64,000 nt of DNA from Paenibacillus sp. cl123 (GTDB lineage: Bacteria; Bacillota; Bacilli; Paenibacillales; NBRC-103111): contig NZ_FMYY01000017.1 of assembly GCF_900101595.1 (NCBI RefSeq), forward strand, positions 1 through 64,000, given 5' to 3'. Shown piece after piece: positions 7,474-15,767 of this stretch (positions are counted from its first letter, which is position 1; every line of letters begins with the position of its first letter). The position numbers and the translations under genes are program-made. The notes beneath the pieces are model-generated. The model had not been told where the DNA came from and made no database searches. It saw nothing but the letters and a program-made list of their open reading frames with translations.

Positions 7474-10074
7474 CTAATAGGTTTTGACAAGCGGCAGCTC
7501 GAAACGTGTGGCGAAGCTGGCGCTGACCGGATGGACGCGCAGGCTGAAGTGAGCGCCATGCCGCAAATGGGCGGGGATCGCGGCTCGGTACATATAGATG
7601 CCCTCTCCAAGCTGGCGGGCGGGCTCCATCTCAACAACGACCTGCTCCCACCCGGAACCGGTATCCTCGTAATAAATCAGCTCGACGGCCGTATCCCGGT
7701 ACCAGATAGGGCCGAAGTGGACGGTAGCGGAAACATCCTTAAGAGCTGAGGCGGCTCCCGGGGCAGCCATGCCTCCTGCCGGACTGTCGCTTACTTCGAT
7801 CACGCGAACATGATGCCAGTTGTCACGCATGAATCTTTTATAATCGGCGACCTTCCTCGCTTCCTCATATCCGTTCGATACGAACTGCCTGGTGCGGACC
7901 AGCGCCGGCACATAGGCGCCGGACGTGTAGTCTGCAACCATCCGGTCCGTATTGTACACAGGGGCGAGGGTGCGGATCGACCGCTTCATCCGCTCGATCC
8001 ATTGAGCGGGCAGCGGATTTTGGTTGTAATACAGCGGAATGATCTCTTGCTCCAGCACCCGGTAGAGCGATTCCGTATTTTGCCGCTCCTGGGTAGCCAT
8101 GTCGGCTTGAATATCCGAGTCGATGCTCCAGCCGTTGCTGCCGTCGTAGCCCTCTTCCCACCAACCGTCGAGTACGCTGAAATTAATAACGCCGTTCATC
8201 GCGGCCTTCTGCCCGCTCGTCCCGCTAGCCTCATACGGACGCCGGGGGTTGTTCAGCCAAATATCCACGCCTTGAACGAGGGCGCGCGCCAGATCGATAT
8301 CGTAATTCTCCAAGAGAATAACTTTGCCTTTGAACGGTTCCAGCTGGGAGACCTTGTAGATCTCGCGGATCAGTTCCTGCCCGGGGCCGTCCGCCGGATG
8401 AGCTTTGCCGGCAAATACGAACTGAACGGGACGTTCGGGATCGTTGACCAGCTTGGCGAGCCGCTTCAAGTCGCTGAAAATAAGATTGGACCGCTTGTAG
8501 GTGGCGAACCGTCTGGCGAAGCCGATCGTCAGAGCGTGCTTGGACAAATATCCGCGGGTTTCGTCGATTTCTTTCTCCGGCAGGCCGTTGCGGCGCCTTT
8601 GCTCCGCGAGGTTGGCTCTGGTCAGGCGGATCATCGTTTCCTTCAGCTCTTCATGGACTTTCCACAAGGACTCGTTCGGCACAAGCTCAATGGCCTGCCA
8701 CACGTCCCGATTGGCCTGATGACGAATCCAGCTGCCCGGCAGAAACCGATCCAGCAGCTGCTTCAGCTGTGGGGCGAGCCAGGTTTCCAGATGGACCCCG
8801 TTCGTAATATGTCCGATCGGCACCTCACGGGTATCGATCTGGCCGTGGAAGGCGCGGAACATCTCGCGGGAGACATGGCCGTGCAGCTTGCTGACGCCAT
8901 TGCGGAGAGCGGAGGTGCTGAGCGCCAGATGAGTCATATTGAACAACCTGCTCGGCTCGTCGAACCCGAGGCTGGTCAGCTCATGACGCAGGGACGGATA
9001 GTCGTTGAACAGCTTGGTGAAATAATAGTCGAACATGGTCAAAGGAAAAGCATCATGACCGGCCGCTACCGGCGTATGGGTGGTGAATATCGTGCTGGCG
9101 CGCACCACCTCGAGCGCTACGTGGAAAGGCAGTCCCTGCTCCAGCTGCTCCCTGAGGCGTTCGAAGGTCAGGAAGGCCGCATGGCCTTCATTGATATGAT
9201 AAACCCCGGTGGGGATGCGCAGGGCGCGGAGTGCGCGCACGCCGCCCATCCCGAGCAATATTTCCTGGGCGATGCGCACATCCTGGGAGCCGCCGTACAG
9301 CTGCGCAGTCAGCTCGCGGTCCCACGGGCTGTTTTCCTCCAGATCGGCGTCCAGCAGCAGAACCCGGATACGTCCGACCTGGGCCTGCCACACCTTCAGC
9401 CGGACGATGCGATCGGCTACCGGCACGGAGACATAAAGTTCTCCCCCGCTCGGCGAGCCCATCTCCCCCGCGGCTGCCGGCGCCCCGTCCCCAGCGTCAT
9501 CCCTCTCAGAAGCCGGTAGTTCAACAGGCCGGATCGGCAGCTCTGTGAACTCATACGGCATGTTTTCCGCGAACTGGCTTCCTCTGAGGTCCAGTCGTTG
9601 GTTGAAATAGCCTTTCTTGTACAGCAGGCCGACTCCGATCAAAGGAAGTCCGAGGTCGCTGGCGGATTTGCAGTGATCTCCGGCCAGCACGCCAAGCCCG
9701 CCCGAGTAAATAGGAAGCGATTCGTGGAAGCCGAATTCGGCGGAGAAATATGCGATCGCCTGGCCCGCGTGCTGTGGGTATTGCTGCCTGAACCAGGTCG
9801 GAGCCTGCATATAATCGTCAAACTGTCTGACGACGTACTCGTATTGCCTCAGAAACGGCTCATCGGAAGACAGCCTCTCCAGCGTATCCGCGGACACCTC
9901 GGAGAGGAGCCGGACGGGATTGTGATGGGAGCGATGCCATAGCTCGGGATCGATGTCGGCGAACAGCGCTTTCGCGCCGTCGTTCCAGCTGAACCACAAG
10001 TTATAGGCGAGATCGGACAGTCTGGCTAGGGCGGCGGGGAGCTGAACGGATTGAGCCGGGAACAACGTGGACAT
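7474..10074 (-). CDS. glgP: Alpha-glucan (glycogen/maltodextrin) phosphorylase
   Basis: Releases glucose-1-phosphate from alpha-1,4-glucans using pyridoxal phosphate. At 866 aa it belongs to the GT35 branch with an N-terminal DUF3417-type region (LAYNLWFSWN) and the motifs AYFSAEFGFHESLPIYSGGL, HINEGHAAF and EASGTSGQKAAMNG, where K623 should be the PLP lysine. Residues ~780-866 form a beta-rich extension (WYRDTAVELIYYED ... HFSLRVHPV) resembling a small sugar-binding sandwich. No other glycogen gene lies beside it, so the substrate could be stored glycogen or imported maltodextrin. Mild GC-richness is like its neighbours. Confidence 0.93.
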   Translation of the reverse strand: MSTLFPAQSVQLPAALARLSDLAYNLWFSWNDGAKALFADIDPELWHRSHHNPVRLLSEVSADTLERLSSDEPFLRQYEYVVRQFDDYMQAPTWFRQQYPQHAGQAIAYFSAEFGFHESLPIYSGGLGVLAGDHCKSASDLGLPLIGVGLLYKKGYFNQRLDLRGSQFAENMPYEFTELPIRPVELPASERDDAGDGAPAAAGEMGSPSGGELYVSVPVADRIVRLKVWQAQVGRIRVLLLDADLEENSPWDRELTAQLYGGSQDVRIAQEILLGMGGVRALRALRIPTGVYHINEGHAAFLTFERLREQLEQGLPFHVALEVVRASTIFTTHTPVAAGHDAFPLTMFDYYFTKLFNDYPSLRHELTSLGFDEPSRLFNMTHLALSTSALRNGVSKLHGHVSREMFRAFHGQIDTREVPIGHITNGVHLETWLAPQLKQLLDRFLPGSWIRHQANRDVWQAIELVPNESLWKVHEELKETMIRLTRANLAEQRRRNGLPEKEIDETRGYLSKHALTIGFARRFATYKRSNLIFSDLKRLAKLVNDPERPVQFVFAGKAHPADGPGQELIREIYKVSQLEPFKGKVILLENYDIDLARALVQGVDIWLNNPRRPYEASGTSGQKAAMNGVINFSVLDGWWEEGYDGSNGWSIDSDIQADMATQERQNTESLYRVLEQEIIPLYYNQNPLPAQWIERMKRSIRTLAPVYNTDRMVADYTSGAYVPALVRTRQFVSNGYEEARKVADYKRFMRDNWHHVRVIEVSDSPAGGMAAPGAASALKDVSATVHFGPIWYRDTAVELIYYEDTGSGWEQVVVEMEPARQLGEGIYMYRAAIPAHLRHGAHFSLRVHPVSASFATRFELPLVKTY

Positions 10075-10140
10075 GGAGTCACCTCAAGTTAAAAATTTGG
10101 CAAATCGATGATTATCCGGGGTAAATGTCTGTTTAGTATC

Positions 10141-11388
10141 TTATGTTCGGATGCGGTTCATGCATAAGCGAAAGAAGTAAAAGCAAGCGGAAAGCAGCAG
10201 CAGTGCGACAAGCGTGCCTGTCAGCAGCCAAAGCGCCTGCGGCATCGTATGATGGACCCAAGCGGCGACCGGCCGGGACATATCGATGACGGGGGCGGTT
10301 GCCGGGATGACGCCCAGACGGCTTGCCAGCGGCTCCCACAGCAGCAGAACGAGCGAAGCGGCCAGCAGGCCGTGGATCAGTCTGGCTGCGGCGAAAGGAA
10401 CGTAGCGGAGCGGCGTCCGGTGCAGCACGCTGACGATCTGGGCATGCACGGACAGGCCGCCCCATGACAACACCCAGGCGGCGATCGCCGCCTGGTAGAC
10501 GAGCGGGATGCCTGCAGCGCTGCCGGCCGCTTTCGCCCCGAGAGTCACCTCGAAGAAGCCGTTAACGACGGCGGGGGCCAGCGCCGCCGGAAGACCGGCG
10601 CCATGCAGCACCGCCTGTATGCCGGCATAAATATAGGCCATTACGCCGGCGGAAGACATGATCTCCATCACCACCGAGAAGAAGACGACTAATCCGCCGA
10701 TAACGAAGGACATCTGCAGCCCGGAGGATAGAGACTGGGCCGCCATGACCCCGAGCGGTCTGCCGTCCTTCAGACGTGCCTGGTGCATCGCTTCGAACGC
10801 CTGCTTCCATATACCGTGTCTGCGCGGAGCTGTGCCCTCGTTTTGGAGCTGATGCCAGTCATTACCCGCAGAACGCCTGCCGTGAAACCGCATCAGGAAG
10901 CCGACAAGAATAGCCGAGCCGTAGTGGGCAACGGCCAGGATGCCGGCGAGCGCGGCGTTATGGAAAAACCCTACCGCGACGGCGCCGATCAGGAATATCG
11001 GATCGGAGGAGGTGGTGAAGGCGACGAGCCGTTCGCCTTCCTCCCGGTTCACGAGCCGCTGCTCATACAGCTGAGCTGTCATCCTGGCTCCCACCGGATA
11101 ACCCGAAGCGAAGCCGAGCGCCATCACGAAACCGCCGATCCCGGGAATGCGGAACAGCGGACGCATCATCGGATCGAGCAGCATCCCGAAAAAATGGACA
11201 ATGCCGATGCCTAGCATCAGCTCCGAAATCACGAAGAATGGAAAAAGCGCGGGAAACAGCACATCCCACCAGATGGAGATTCCCTTCAGCGAAGCTTGGA
11301 GCGACGGCTCAGGGTATACGAGAATCATGCAGGCCAGCGCTGCCGCCGTCAGCGAGGCGAGCAGCAGTGAGAGACTCACGGCGCGCAT
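10141..11388 (-). CDS. ylbJ: Sporulation integral membrane protein YlbJ
   Basis: YlbJ is a mother-cell membrane protein needed for spore cortex formation in Bacillus. The 415-aa product (start at 11388, AAGGAAGTG upstream, instead of the longer frame to 11454) has about eight hydrophobic helices of the Gate/nucleoside-transporter fold. Characteristic segments include WWDVLFPALFPFFVISELM, GFASGYPVGARMTAQLY and FTTSSDPIFLIGAVAVGFF. Length is close to the Bacillus protein (~408 aa). It sits alone; no sigma-E promoter could be assigned with confidence. Confidence 0.9.
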   Translation of the reverse strand: MRAVSLSLLLASLTAAALACMILVYPEPSLQASLKGISIWWDVLFPALFPFFVISELMLGIGIVHFFGMLLDPMMRPLFRIPGIGGFVMALGFASGYPVGARMTAQLYEQRLVNREEGERLVAFTTSSDPIFLIGAVAVGFFHNAALAGILAVAHYGSAILVGFLMRFHGRRSAGNDWHQLQNEGTAPRRHGIWKQAFEAMHQARLKDGRPLGVMAAQSLSSGLQMSFVIGGLVVFFSVVMEIMSSAGVMAYIYAGIQAVLHGAGLPAALAPAVVNGFFEVTLGAKAAGSAAGIPLVYQAAIAAWVLSWGGLSVHAQIVSVLHRTPLRYVPFAAARLIHGLLAASLVLLLWEPLASRLGVIPATAPVIDMSRPVAAWVHHTMPQALWLLTGTLVALLLLSACFYFFRLCMNRIRT

Positions 11389-11594
11389 CGGTTCACTTCC
11401 TTTCCACAAGGATAAACGCCTAACGGCGTCTTTTGAGCGCCGTGCGTTTGTCAAGAAATCGAGCCACTTCTCCGTTTATACTTTCTGAGATTTTGAAAAA
11501 AGCCTGTCTCTCTGGTATATGACGGGCGACTCGAAGACATGCTTGTACAGAGCGACAAGCATGCGGCCAAAAAGTTTGGGAGGGCTTACAAAAT

Positions 11595-11628
11595 TGCTGA
11601 ATGTTTAGACTTTTTATGGTACAATGGG
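11595..11628 (+). promoter_or_regulatory. Candidate promoter of the small membrane peptide
   Basis: TACAAT at 11621-11628 region preceded by TATGG (extended -10 like) and a TTGCTG about 20 bases upstream. The spacing is long, so this is a modest match. Confidence 0.35.
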
Positions 11629-11655
11629 ACTAATATGAGAATGGGAGTGATCCTT

Positions 11656-11745
11656 ATGATGGGTGTTGTTGCTGGAATTCTCGTATGCGCATTCGTTTAT
11701 GTCATAAGGGAAACCTTAATGACCTCAGGTGAAGAAGATGTATAG
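11656..11745 (+). CDS. Tiny single-pass membrane peptide (29 aa), function unknown
   Basis: A short frame beginning MMGVVAGILVCAFVYVIRE and ending SGEEDV. GGGAGTGA sits 5-8 bases before the ATG. A single hydrophobic helix of about 16 residues with one Cys is followed by a charged end, the usual layout of bacterial membrane microproteins. A candidate promoter lies upstream and a clear terminator 54 bp downstream, so it looks like a complete transcription unit. The frame is open further upstream (to 11539), but the SD favours this start. I do not recognise a family. Confidence 0.55.
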   Translation: MMGVVAGILVCAFVYVIRETLMTSGEEDV

Positions 11746-11798
11746 CTGCCGCGGAGCGAGTCCGGATTAACGCCCGCATAGGATGGATGATCGATCAC

Positions 11799-11830
11799 GA
11801 TGCTAAGGCGTATGCATTAGCATCTTTTTT
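11799..11830 (+). terminator. Terminator after the small membrane peptide gene
   Basis: GATGCTAA / TTAGCATC perfect 8-bp stem, 10-base loop, then TTTTTT. Confidence 0.85.
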
Positions 11831-11850
11831 CGTTAAGGAGCTGATTGAAG

Positions 11851-12240
11851 ATGGCGGATCATAGCCAGGAGCAAGAGAAGACATTCTATGAATTGCTTGG
11901 GGGTGCGGAGGGCATCCGGCGCATCGTGGAGAGCTTCTACCCCAAGGTGCAGGCTCACCCGCTGCTCGGACCGCTGTTCCCCGAAGACATCACGCCTGTG
12001 ATGGAGAAGCAGTACATGTTTTTGAGCCAGTTTTTCGGCGGTCCGCCGCTGTTTTCGGAGCAGCATGGGCATCCGATGATGCGTGCGCGGCATCTTCCTT
12101 TTCCGATCACGGAGGAGAGGGCCAAGGCATGGCTCGGATGCATGGCTCAGGCGCTTGAGGAGGTCGGTCTGGACCGCCGTCTGCAGCAGGCTGCGCTGGA
12201 GCGGTTGAAGGGTCCGGCTTATCATTTTATTAACAGCTAA
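11851..12240 (+). CDS. Truncated haemoglobin, group II (TrHbO)
   Basis: A 129-aa haem protein, like YjbI of Bacillus, that binds oxygen or nitric oxide; the exact role varies. Group II features are the proximal-His motif RARHLPFPI, a Trp in AKAWLGCM (position G8), GGAEGIRRIVESFYPKV in the A-B helices and the QYMFLSQFFGGP loop. I take the ATG at 11851, 10 bases after AAGGAG; a TTG two codons earlier is possible. It is close to the DUF2225 gene, 26 bp downstream, so the two are probably cotranscribed. Confidence 0.92.
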   Translation: MADHSQEQEKTFYELLGGAEGIRRIVESFYPKVQAHPLLGPLFPEDITPVMEKQYMFLSQFFGGPPLFSEQHGHPMMRARHLPFPITEERAKAWLGCMAQALEEVGLDRRLQQAALERLKGPAYHFINS

Positions 12241-12266
12241 ATGGGATAGCAGAAGGAAGGCTATGC

Positions 12267-12965
12267 GTGGTAGAACCGTTATTTCAAGCCAAGGTACAAT
12301 GTCCGCAATGCGAGGCAGAGTTCAAATCTTCCCGTGTCCGGCCCAGCTTCAAGAAATCGGTGAAGTCGGACACGGATTTTTGTCTGCATTACAAGGATGT
12401 CAACCCTGATTATTATGTAGTTCGCATCTGTCCGCACTGCGGCTTCGCCGGGACCGAAAACTCCAAGAACAAGCTTACCCCGATCCAGAAAAAGCTGTTC
12501 CAACAAAAAATAGGCGCACAATGGACGTACAAGGATTTCGGAGGCGAACGGCGGTGGGAGGATGCGCTGTATGCCTACAAGCTGGCCTTGATCTGCGCGC
12601 AGACGGTCAATGAGAAGGCGAGGCTGACGGCCAGTCTGTTGCATCAGATCGCCTGGCTGTACAGGAGCAAGGGAGACGCGGAGCAGGAGAGCCGCTTCCT
12701 GCAGTATGCGCTGGAAGAATACATACGGGCTTTCGAGACGGAAGCCGGCGAGATGAACAACGCCCGGCTGATGTATCTGATCGGCGAGCTTCACCGCAGG
12801 CTGGATCAGTTTAACGAGGCGGTCAAATGGTTCTCGCGCGTAGTCAATGACAAGCGCATCATGGACGCCGGAATGATCCGGGCATGCCGCGAGCAGTGGC
12901 AAGCGGTGCGGGAAGAGATGGAGGAGCGGAAGCTTCAGCTGAGCGAGGACATTCAGGAGATGTGA
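12267..12965 (+). CDS. DUF2225 protein (zinc-finger plus TPR-like helices)
   Basis: A 232-aa protein of the DUF2225 family. The N-terminus has two CxxC knuckles, CPQCEAEF and CPHCGFAG, likely to bind zinc, separated by a conserved DFCLHYKDVNPDYYVVRICP segment. The rest consists of helix pairs resembling TPR repeats (YAYKLALICAQ, LLHQIAWLYRSKGD, YLIGELHRRLDQFNEAVKWFSRVV). The function is unknown. The GTG start follows GGAAGG. It lies directly after the haemoglobin gene and before a strong bidirectional terminator. Confidence 0.85.
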   Translation: MVEPLFQAKVQCPQCEAEFKSSRVRPSFKKSVKSDTDFCLHYKDVNPDYYVVRICPHCGFAGTENSKNKLTPIQKKLFQQKIGAQWTYKDFGGERRWEDALYAYKLALICAQTVNEKARLTASLLHQIAWLYRSKGDAEQESRFLQYALEEYIRAFETEAGEMNNARLMYLIGELHRRLDQFNEAVKWFSRVVNDKRIMDAGMIRACREQWQAVREEMEERKLQLSEDIQEM

Positions 12966-13029
12966 CGGACGGTCGGATCACGTCTTAGATGCAGGTAAGC
13001 GAGGATAGGCTGCGTTAAGCAAGCAGCCC

Positions 13030-13080
13030 AAACAGGCATAAAGCGACTTGTCCGGCAGACAGGGCGCTTTATGCCTGTTT
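13030..13080. terminator. Bidirectional terminator after the DUF2225 gene
   Basis: Perfect 16-bp stem AAACAGGCATAAAGCG and its complement with a 19-base loop; it separates rightward and leftward units. Confidence 0.85.
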
Positions 13081-13091
13081 GAGGTTTGGCT

Positions 13092-13159
13092 CGGCGCCCA
13101 TGGAGCGCATAGGAAGAGCCGAGCCATTATATACTAGGGTACGGCGCCCATGGAGCGCA
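13092..13159. repeat. Two copies of an 18-bp direct repeat
   Basis: CGGCGCCCATGGAGCGCA occurs at 13092-13109 and again at 13142-13159, 50 bases apart, in the gap between two transcription units. The unit contains the palindrome GGCGCC and CCATGG. No function can be assigned. Confidence 0.6.
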
Positions 13160-13213
13160 GCGAAGCGGAACAAGCTCGGCCCGGCAGGCGGCCTCGGCAG
13201 CATTTGGAAAGCT

Positions 13214-13456
13214 TTATTCGCCAAGGCCGCGCAGCGGACGGTTGGCCAGCAGATAGTCCGAATCGGCATTCACCAGCGTCAGCCGGTTGCGGCAGCAAGG
13301 AAGCACAAGCAGCTTCTTGATGCCTTCCTTCAGCTCGTCCAGCTCCTTCGGAGTTAGCGGCAGCAGGATGTGCTCTCGGGAGCAGAACGGGCAGCCGGGA
13401 ATAAACACATCTTGGCCATGGCGGTCGTAAGGCCATGTATGCTCAAAGGGAATCAT
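13214..13456 (-). CDS. Small Cys-rich protein, probably zinc-binding
   Basis: An 80-aa protein of unknown function. It contains a CPFC knuckle (about residues 22-25) and a CC pair (about 54-55) followed by RNRLTLVN, suggesting a four-Cys metal site with an intervening helix (LTPKELDELKEGIKKLL). It begins 6 bases after the stop of the YycC-like gene, which points to translational coupling; its own ribosome site is weak. Confidence 0.6.
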   Translation of the reverse strand: MIPFEHTWPYDRHGQDVFIPGCPFCSREHILLPLTPKELDELKEGIKKLLVLPCCRNRLTLVNADSDYLLANRPLRGLGE

Positions 13457-13462
13457 CGTCAG

Positions 13463-13657
13463 TTACTCGGGCTCTGCCGCAGGGCGGGCCGTATCGCCCG
13501 AACCGGCAGGGCCGTCTTCCGCCGGTTTATTCTGAGCGAGCTCGGCGAGCTTCTGCAGCAAAATATGCTGCGGCATATGCATCAAGTGCTCCAAGGGCAC
13601 ATTTAATTGTTTGGCCAGCTTTTGCGCGGTTTCCGCCGATATTGGCAAGGGCTTCAT
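13463..13657 (-). CDS. YycC-like small protein
   Basis: A 64-aa protein whose first 42 residues (MKPLPISAETAQKLAKQLNV, PLEHLMHMPQHILLQKLAEL) match the small YycC family of bacilli. The family is of unknown function; the pattern suggests a compact three-helix unit. The C-terminal 20 residues are a Pro/Ala/Glu tail. A GAGGGG-like site precedes the ATG. Confidence 0.75.
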   Translation of the reverse strand: MKPLPISAETAQKLAKQLNVPLEHLMHMPQHILLQKLAELAQNKPAEDGPAGSGDTARPAAEPE

Positions 13658-13830
13658 CGTCGATCCTCTCCCCTTCAGGTATAGTACTCATTTAAGCATA
13701 TCCGGTCCATGAATTTCAACCGGAATCAGGGAGAGGCGCAGCCTGGGATTCATCGCCCGGCTGTGGTTTAATGGAGATGTACCCATTTCAGAATACAATT
13801 CAATTCAATTCAGAAAGGTTCGGTGCTGCT

Positions 13831-15618
13831 ATGCCAAGTCCATTACCGCAAACATGGGATCTGGAAACCTTCTTCCCGGGAGGGAGCCAGTCGGAAGCGT
13901 TCCGTCAGTTTCTGGTCAAGCTCGAGGAGGATGTCCGGAAGCTGCGCGACCAGCTCGCAGCCCTGGAAGCGCCTCAGACGTCTGCGGACGCAGACAAGCT
14001 GCTGCCGGTGATCGGCCTGCTGCAGCAGGCCGTCCTGGCCTTGCGCGAGGCCGGCTCCTTCACCGGCTGCCTGGCGGCGGAGAACCAGAACGATAAGGCT
14101 GCCGTTATGCTCGGAGGCAGAGTGAAATCGATCGAAGCGGATTACGCGACGGCTCTGACGATGTTCGACGACCTGCTGACGCGCGTGGGCGGCGAATGCT
14201 GGACTTCCCTGCTCTCGAGGCCGGAAGTCGCCGAGATCGTCTACCCGCTGCAGGAGCGCAAGGCTCTGGCGGCCGAAAAGCTTCCTCCGGAGCAGGAGGC
14301 GCTGATCAACGATCTGGCGGTTGACGGCTATCACGGCTGGGGTGAGCTGTACAATACGACGGTGAGCAAGCTGCGCATCCCTTTCGAAGAGGACGGCAAG
14401 ATGATTCAGCTGTCGGCAGGCCAGGCGGCCAACCGGATGCACAGTCCGGACCGCGAAGTCCGCCAGAAGCTGTTCCGCCTGTGGGAGGAGAAGTGGGCGG
14501 AGCACGCCGATTATTGCGCGGACGCGCTGAACCATCTGGCCGGGTTCCGGCTGAAGCTGTATGAGCGCCGGGGCTGGGCATCCATCCATAAGGAACCGCT
14601 GGAGATCAACCGGATGTCCAAGGAAACGCTGGATGCGATGTGGAGCGTGATCGAGGGCGGCAAGGACGTGTTTCTGCGCTACCTGGAGCGCAAGGCGATG
14701 CTGCTGGGAGTTCCCAAGCTAAGCTGGTATGACGTTGAGGCTCCGGTGGGCGAGGGCAGCCAGACCTTCACCTACGATCAAGGGGCTGACCTGATCATCG
14801 AGCAGTTCCGCCGGTTCAGTCCGAAAATGGCCGACTTCGCGGTCATGGCGTTCGAGAACCGGTGGATTGAAGCGGAGGATCGCGACGGGAAGCGGCCGGG
14901 AGGCTTCTGCACGTCTTTTCCGGTCAGCGAACAGACGCGCATTTTCATGACTTATGCGGGAACGGCCTCCAACGTAGCAACGCTGGCCCATGAGCTGGGC
15001 CATGGCTATCACCAGCATGTGATGAACGATCTGCCGGCGCTCGCCCAGGACTATGCGATGAATGTGGCGGAGACGGCCTCTACCTTTGCAGAGATGGTGG
15101 TGGCCGATGCGGCGGTAAAGGCGGCCTCGTCGGAAGCCGAGCGGCTGACGCTGCTGGAGGATAAGATTCAGCGTTCGGTAGCCTTCTACATGAACATCCA
15201 TGCCCGGTTTTTGTTTGAAACCGAGTTTTACGAGGAGCGCCGTCACGGACTGGTCGGCACCGAGCGCCTGAATGAATTGATGACAAGCGCTCAGCGACGC
15301 GCCTTTCGCGACGCGCTGGACGAATATCATCCGCATTTCTGGGCGTCCAAGCTGCATTTCTATATTACGGAAGTGCCGTTCTACAACTTCCCGTATACCT
15401 TCGGCTATATGTTCAGCACGGGCTTGTATGCCGAAGCTTTGCAGCGCGGCGAAGCGTTCGAAGAGCAGTACATAGCGCTGCTTCGGGATACCGGGCGAAT
15501 GACCGTCGAGGAGCTCGCCCAGAAGCATCTGGGTATTGATCTGCGCAAGCCGGATTTCTGGCAGCGGGCGTTCGATTTGACGGCGGCCGATGTGGAGGAG
15601 TTCCTGCGTTTGACCTGA
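13831..15618 (+). CDS. M3-family oligoendopeptidase (PepF-like)
   Basis: A cytoplasmic zinc metallopeptidase that degrades oligopeptides. The 595-aa protein (start at 13831, MPSPLPQTWDLETFFPGGS, with AAAGG upstream, preferred to the frame start at 13771) carries the M3 signature H387-E-L-G-H391 in THLAHELGHGYH-type context, the third ligand region NVAETASTFAEM and the C-terminal YNFPYTFGYMFSTGLYA substrate-binding segment. It belongs to the PepF/M3 clade typical of Paenibacillus. It is a single-gene unit ending at a terminator. Confidence 0.92.
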   Translation: MPSPLPQTWDLETFFPGGSQSEAFRQFLVKLEEDVRKLRDQLAALEAPQTSADADKLLPVIGLLQQAVLALREAGSFTGCLAAENQNDKAAVMLGGRVKSIEADYATALTMFDDLLTRVGGECWTSLLSRPEVAEIVYPLQERKALAAEKLPPEQEALINDLAVDGYHGWGELYNTTVSKLRIPFEEDGKMIQLSAGQAANRMHSPDREVRQKLFRLWEEKWAEHADYCADALNHLAGFRLKLYERRGWASIHKEPLEINRMSKETLDAMWSVIEGGKDVFLRYLERKAMLLGVPKLSWYDVEAPVGEGSQTFTYDQGADLIIEQFRRFSPKMADFAVMAFENRWIEAEDRDGKRPGGFCTSFPVSEQTRIFMTYAGTASNVATLAHELGHGYHQHVMNDLPALAQDYAMNVAETASTFAEMVVADAAVKAASSEAERLTLLEDKIQRSVAFYMNIHARFLFETEFYEERRHGLVGTERLNELMTSAQRRAFRDALDEYHPHFWASKLHFYITEVPFYNFPYTFGYMFSTGLYAEALQRGEAFEEQYIALLRDTGRMTVEELAQKHLGIDLRKPDFWQRAFDLTAADVEEFLRLT

Positions 15619-15664
15619 CGAGCGGGCTGTCCCGGCAAGTCCGGGGAACTTTAAGGTAATAAAT

Positions 15665-15718
15665 AAACAGCATCTCCGGCGTTAGTTAACACTTAAACTA
15701 GCGCTCGGGATGCTGTTT
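15665..15718. terminator. Bidirectional terminator between the M3 peptidase and the chemotaxis receptor
   Basis: AAACAGCAT / ATGCTGTTT outer stem with an imperfect inner stem (CTCCGGCG / CGCTCGGG) and T-rich sequence on both sides. Confidence 0.75.
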
Positions 15719-15767
15719 GTTTTGCGTTGCTGAGCAACTATTGCGAACGAGACCTTCGTGCAGTGGC

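Noticed and set aside
7810..9519. 569-codon rightward frame opposite glgP
   Set aside because: It is the antisense shadow of a well-conserved GC-rich gene; composition is not that of a real protein.
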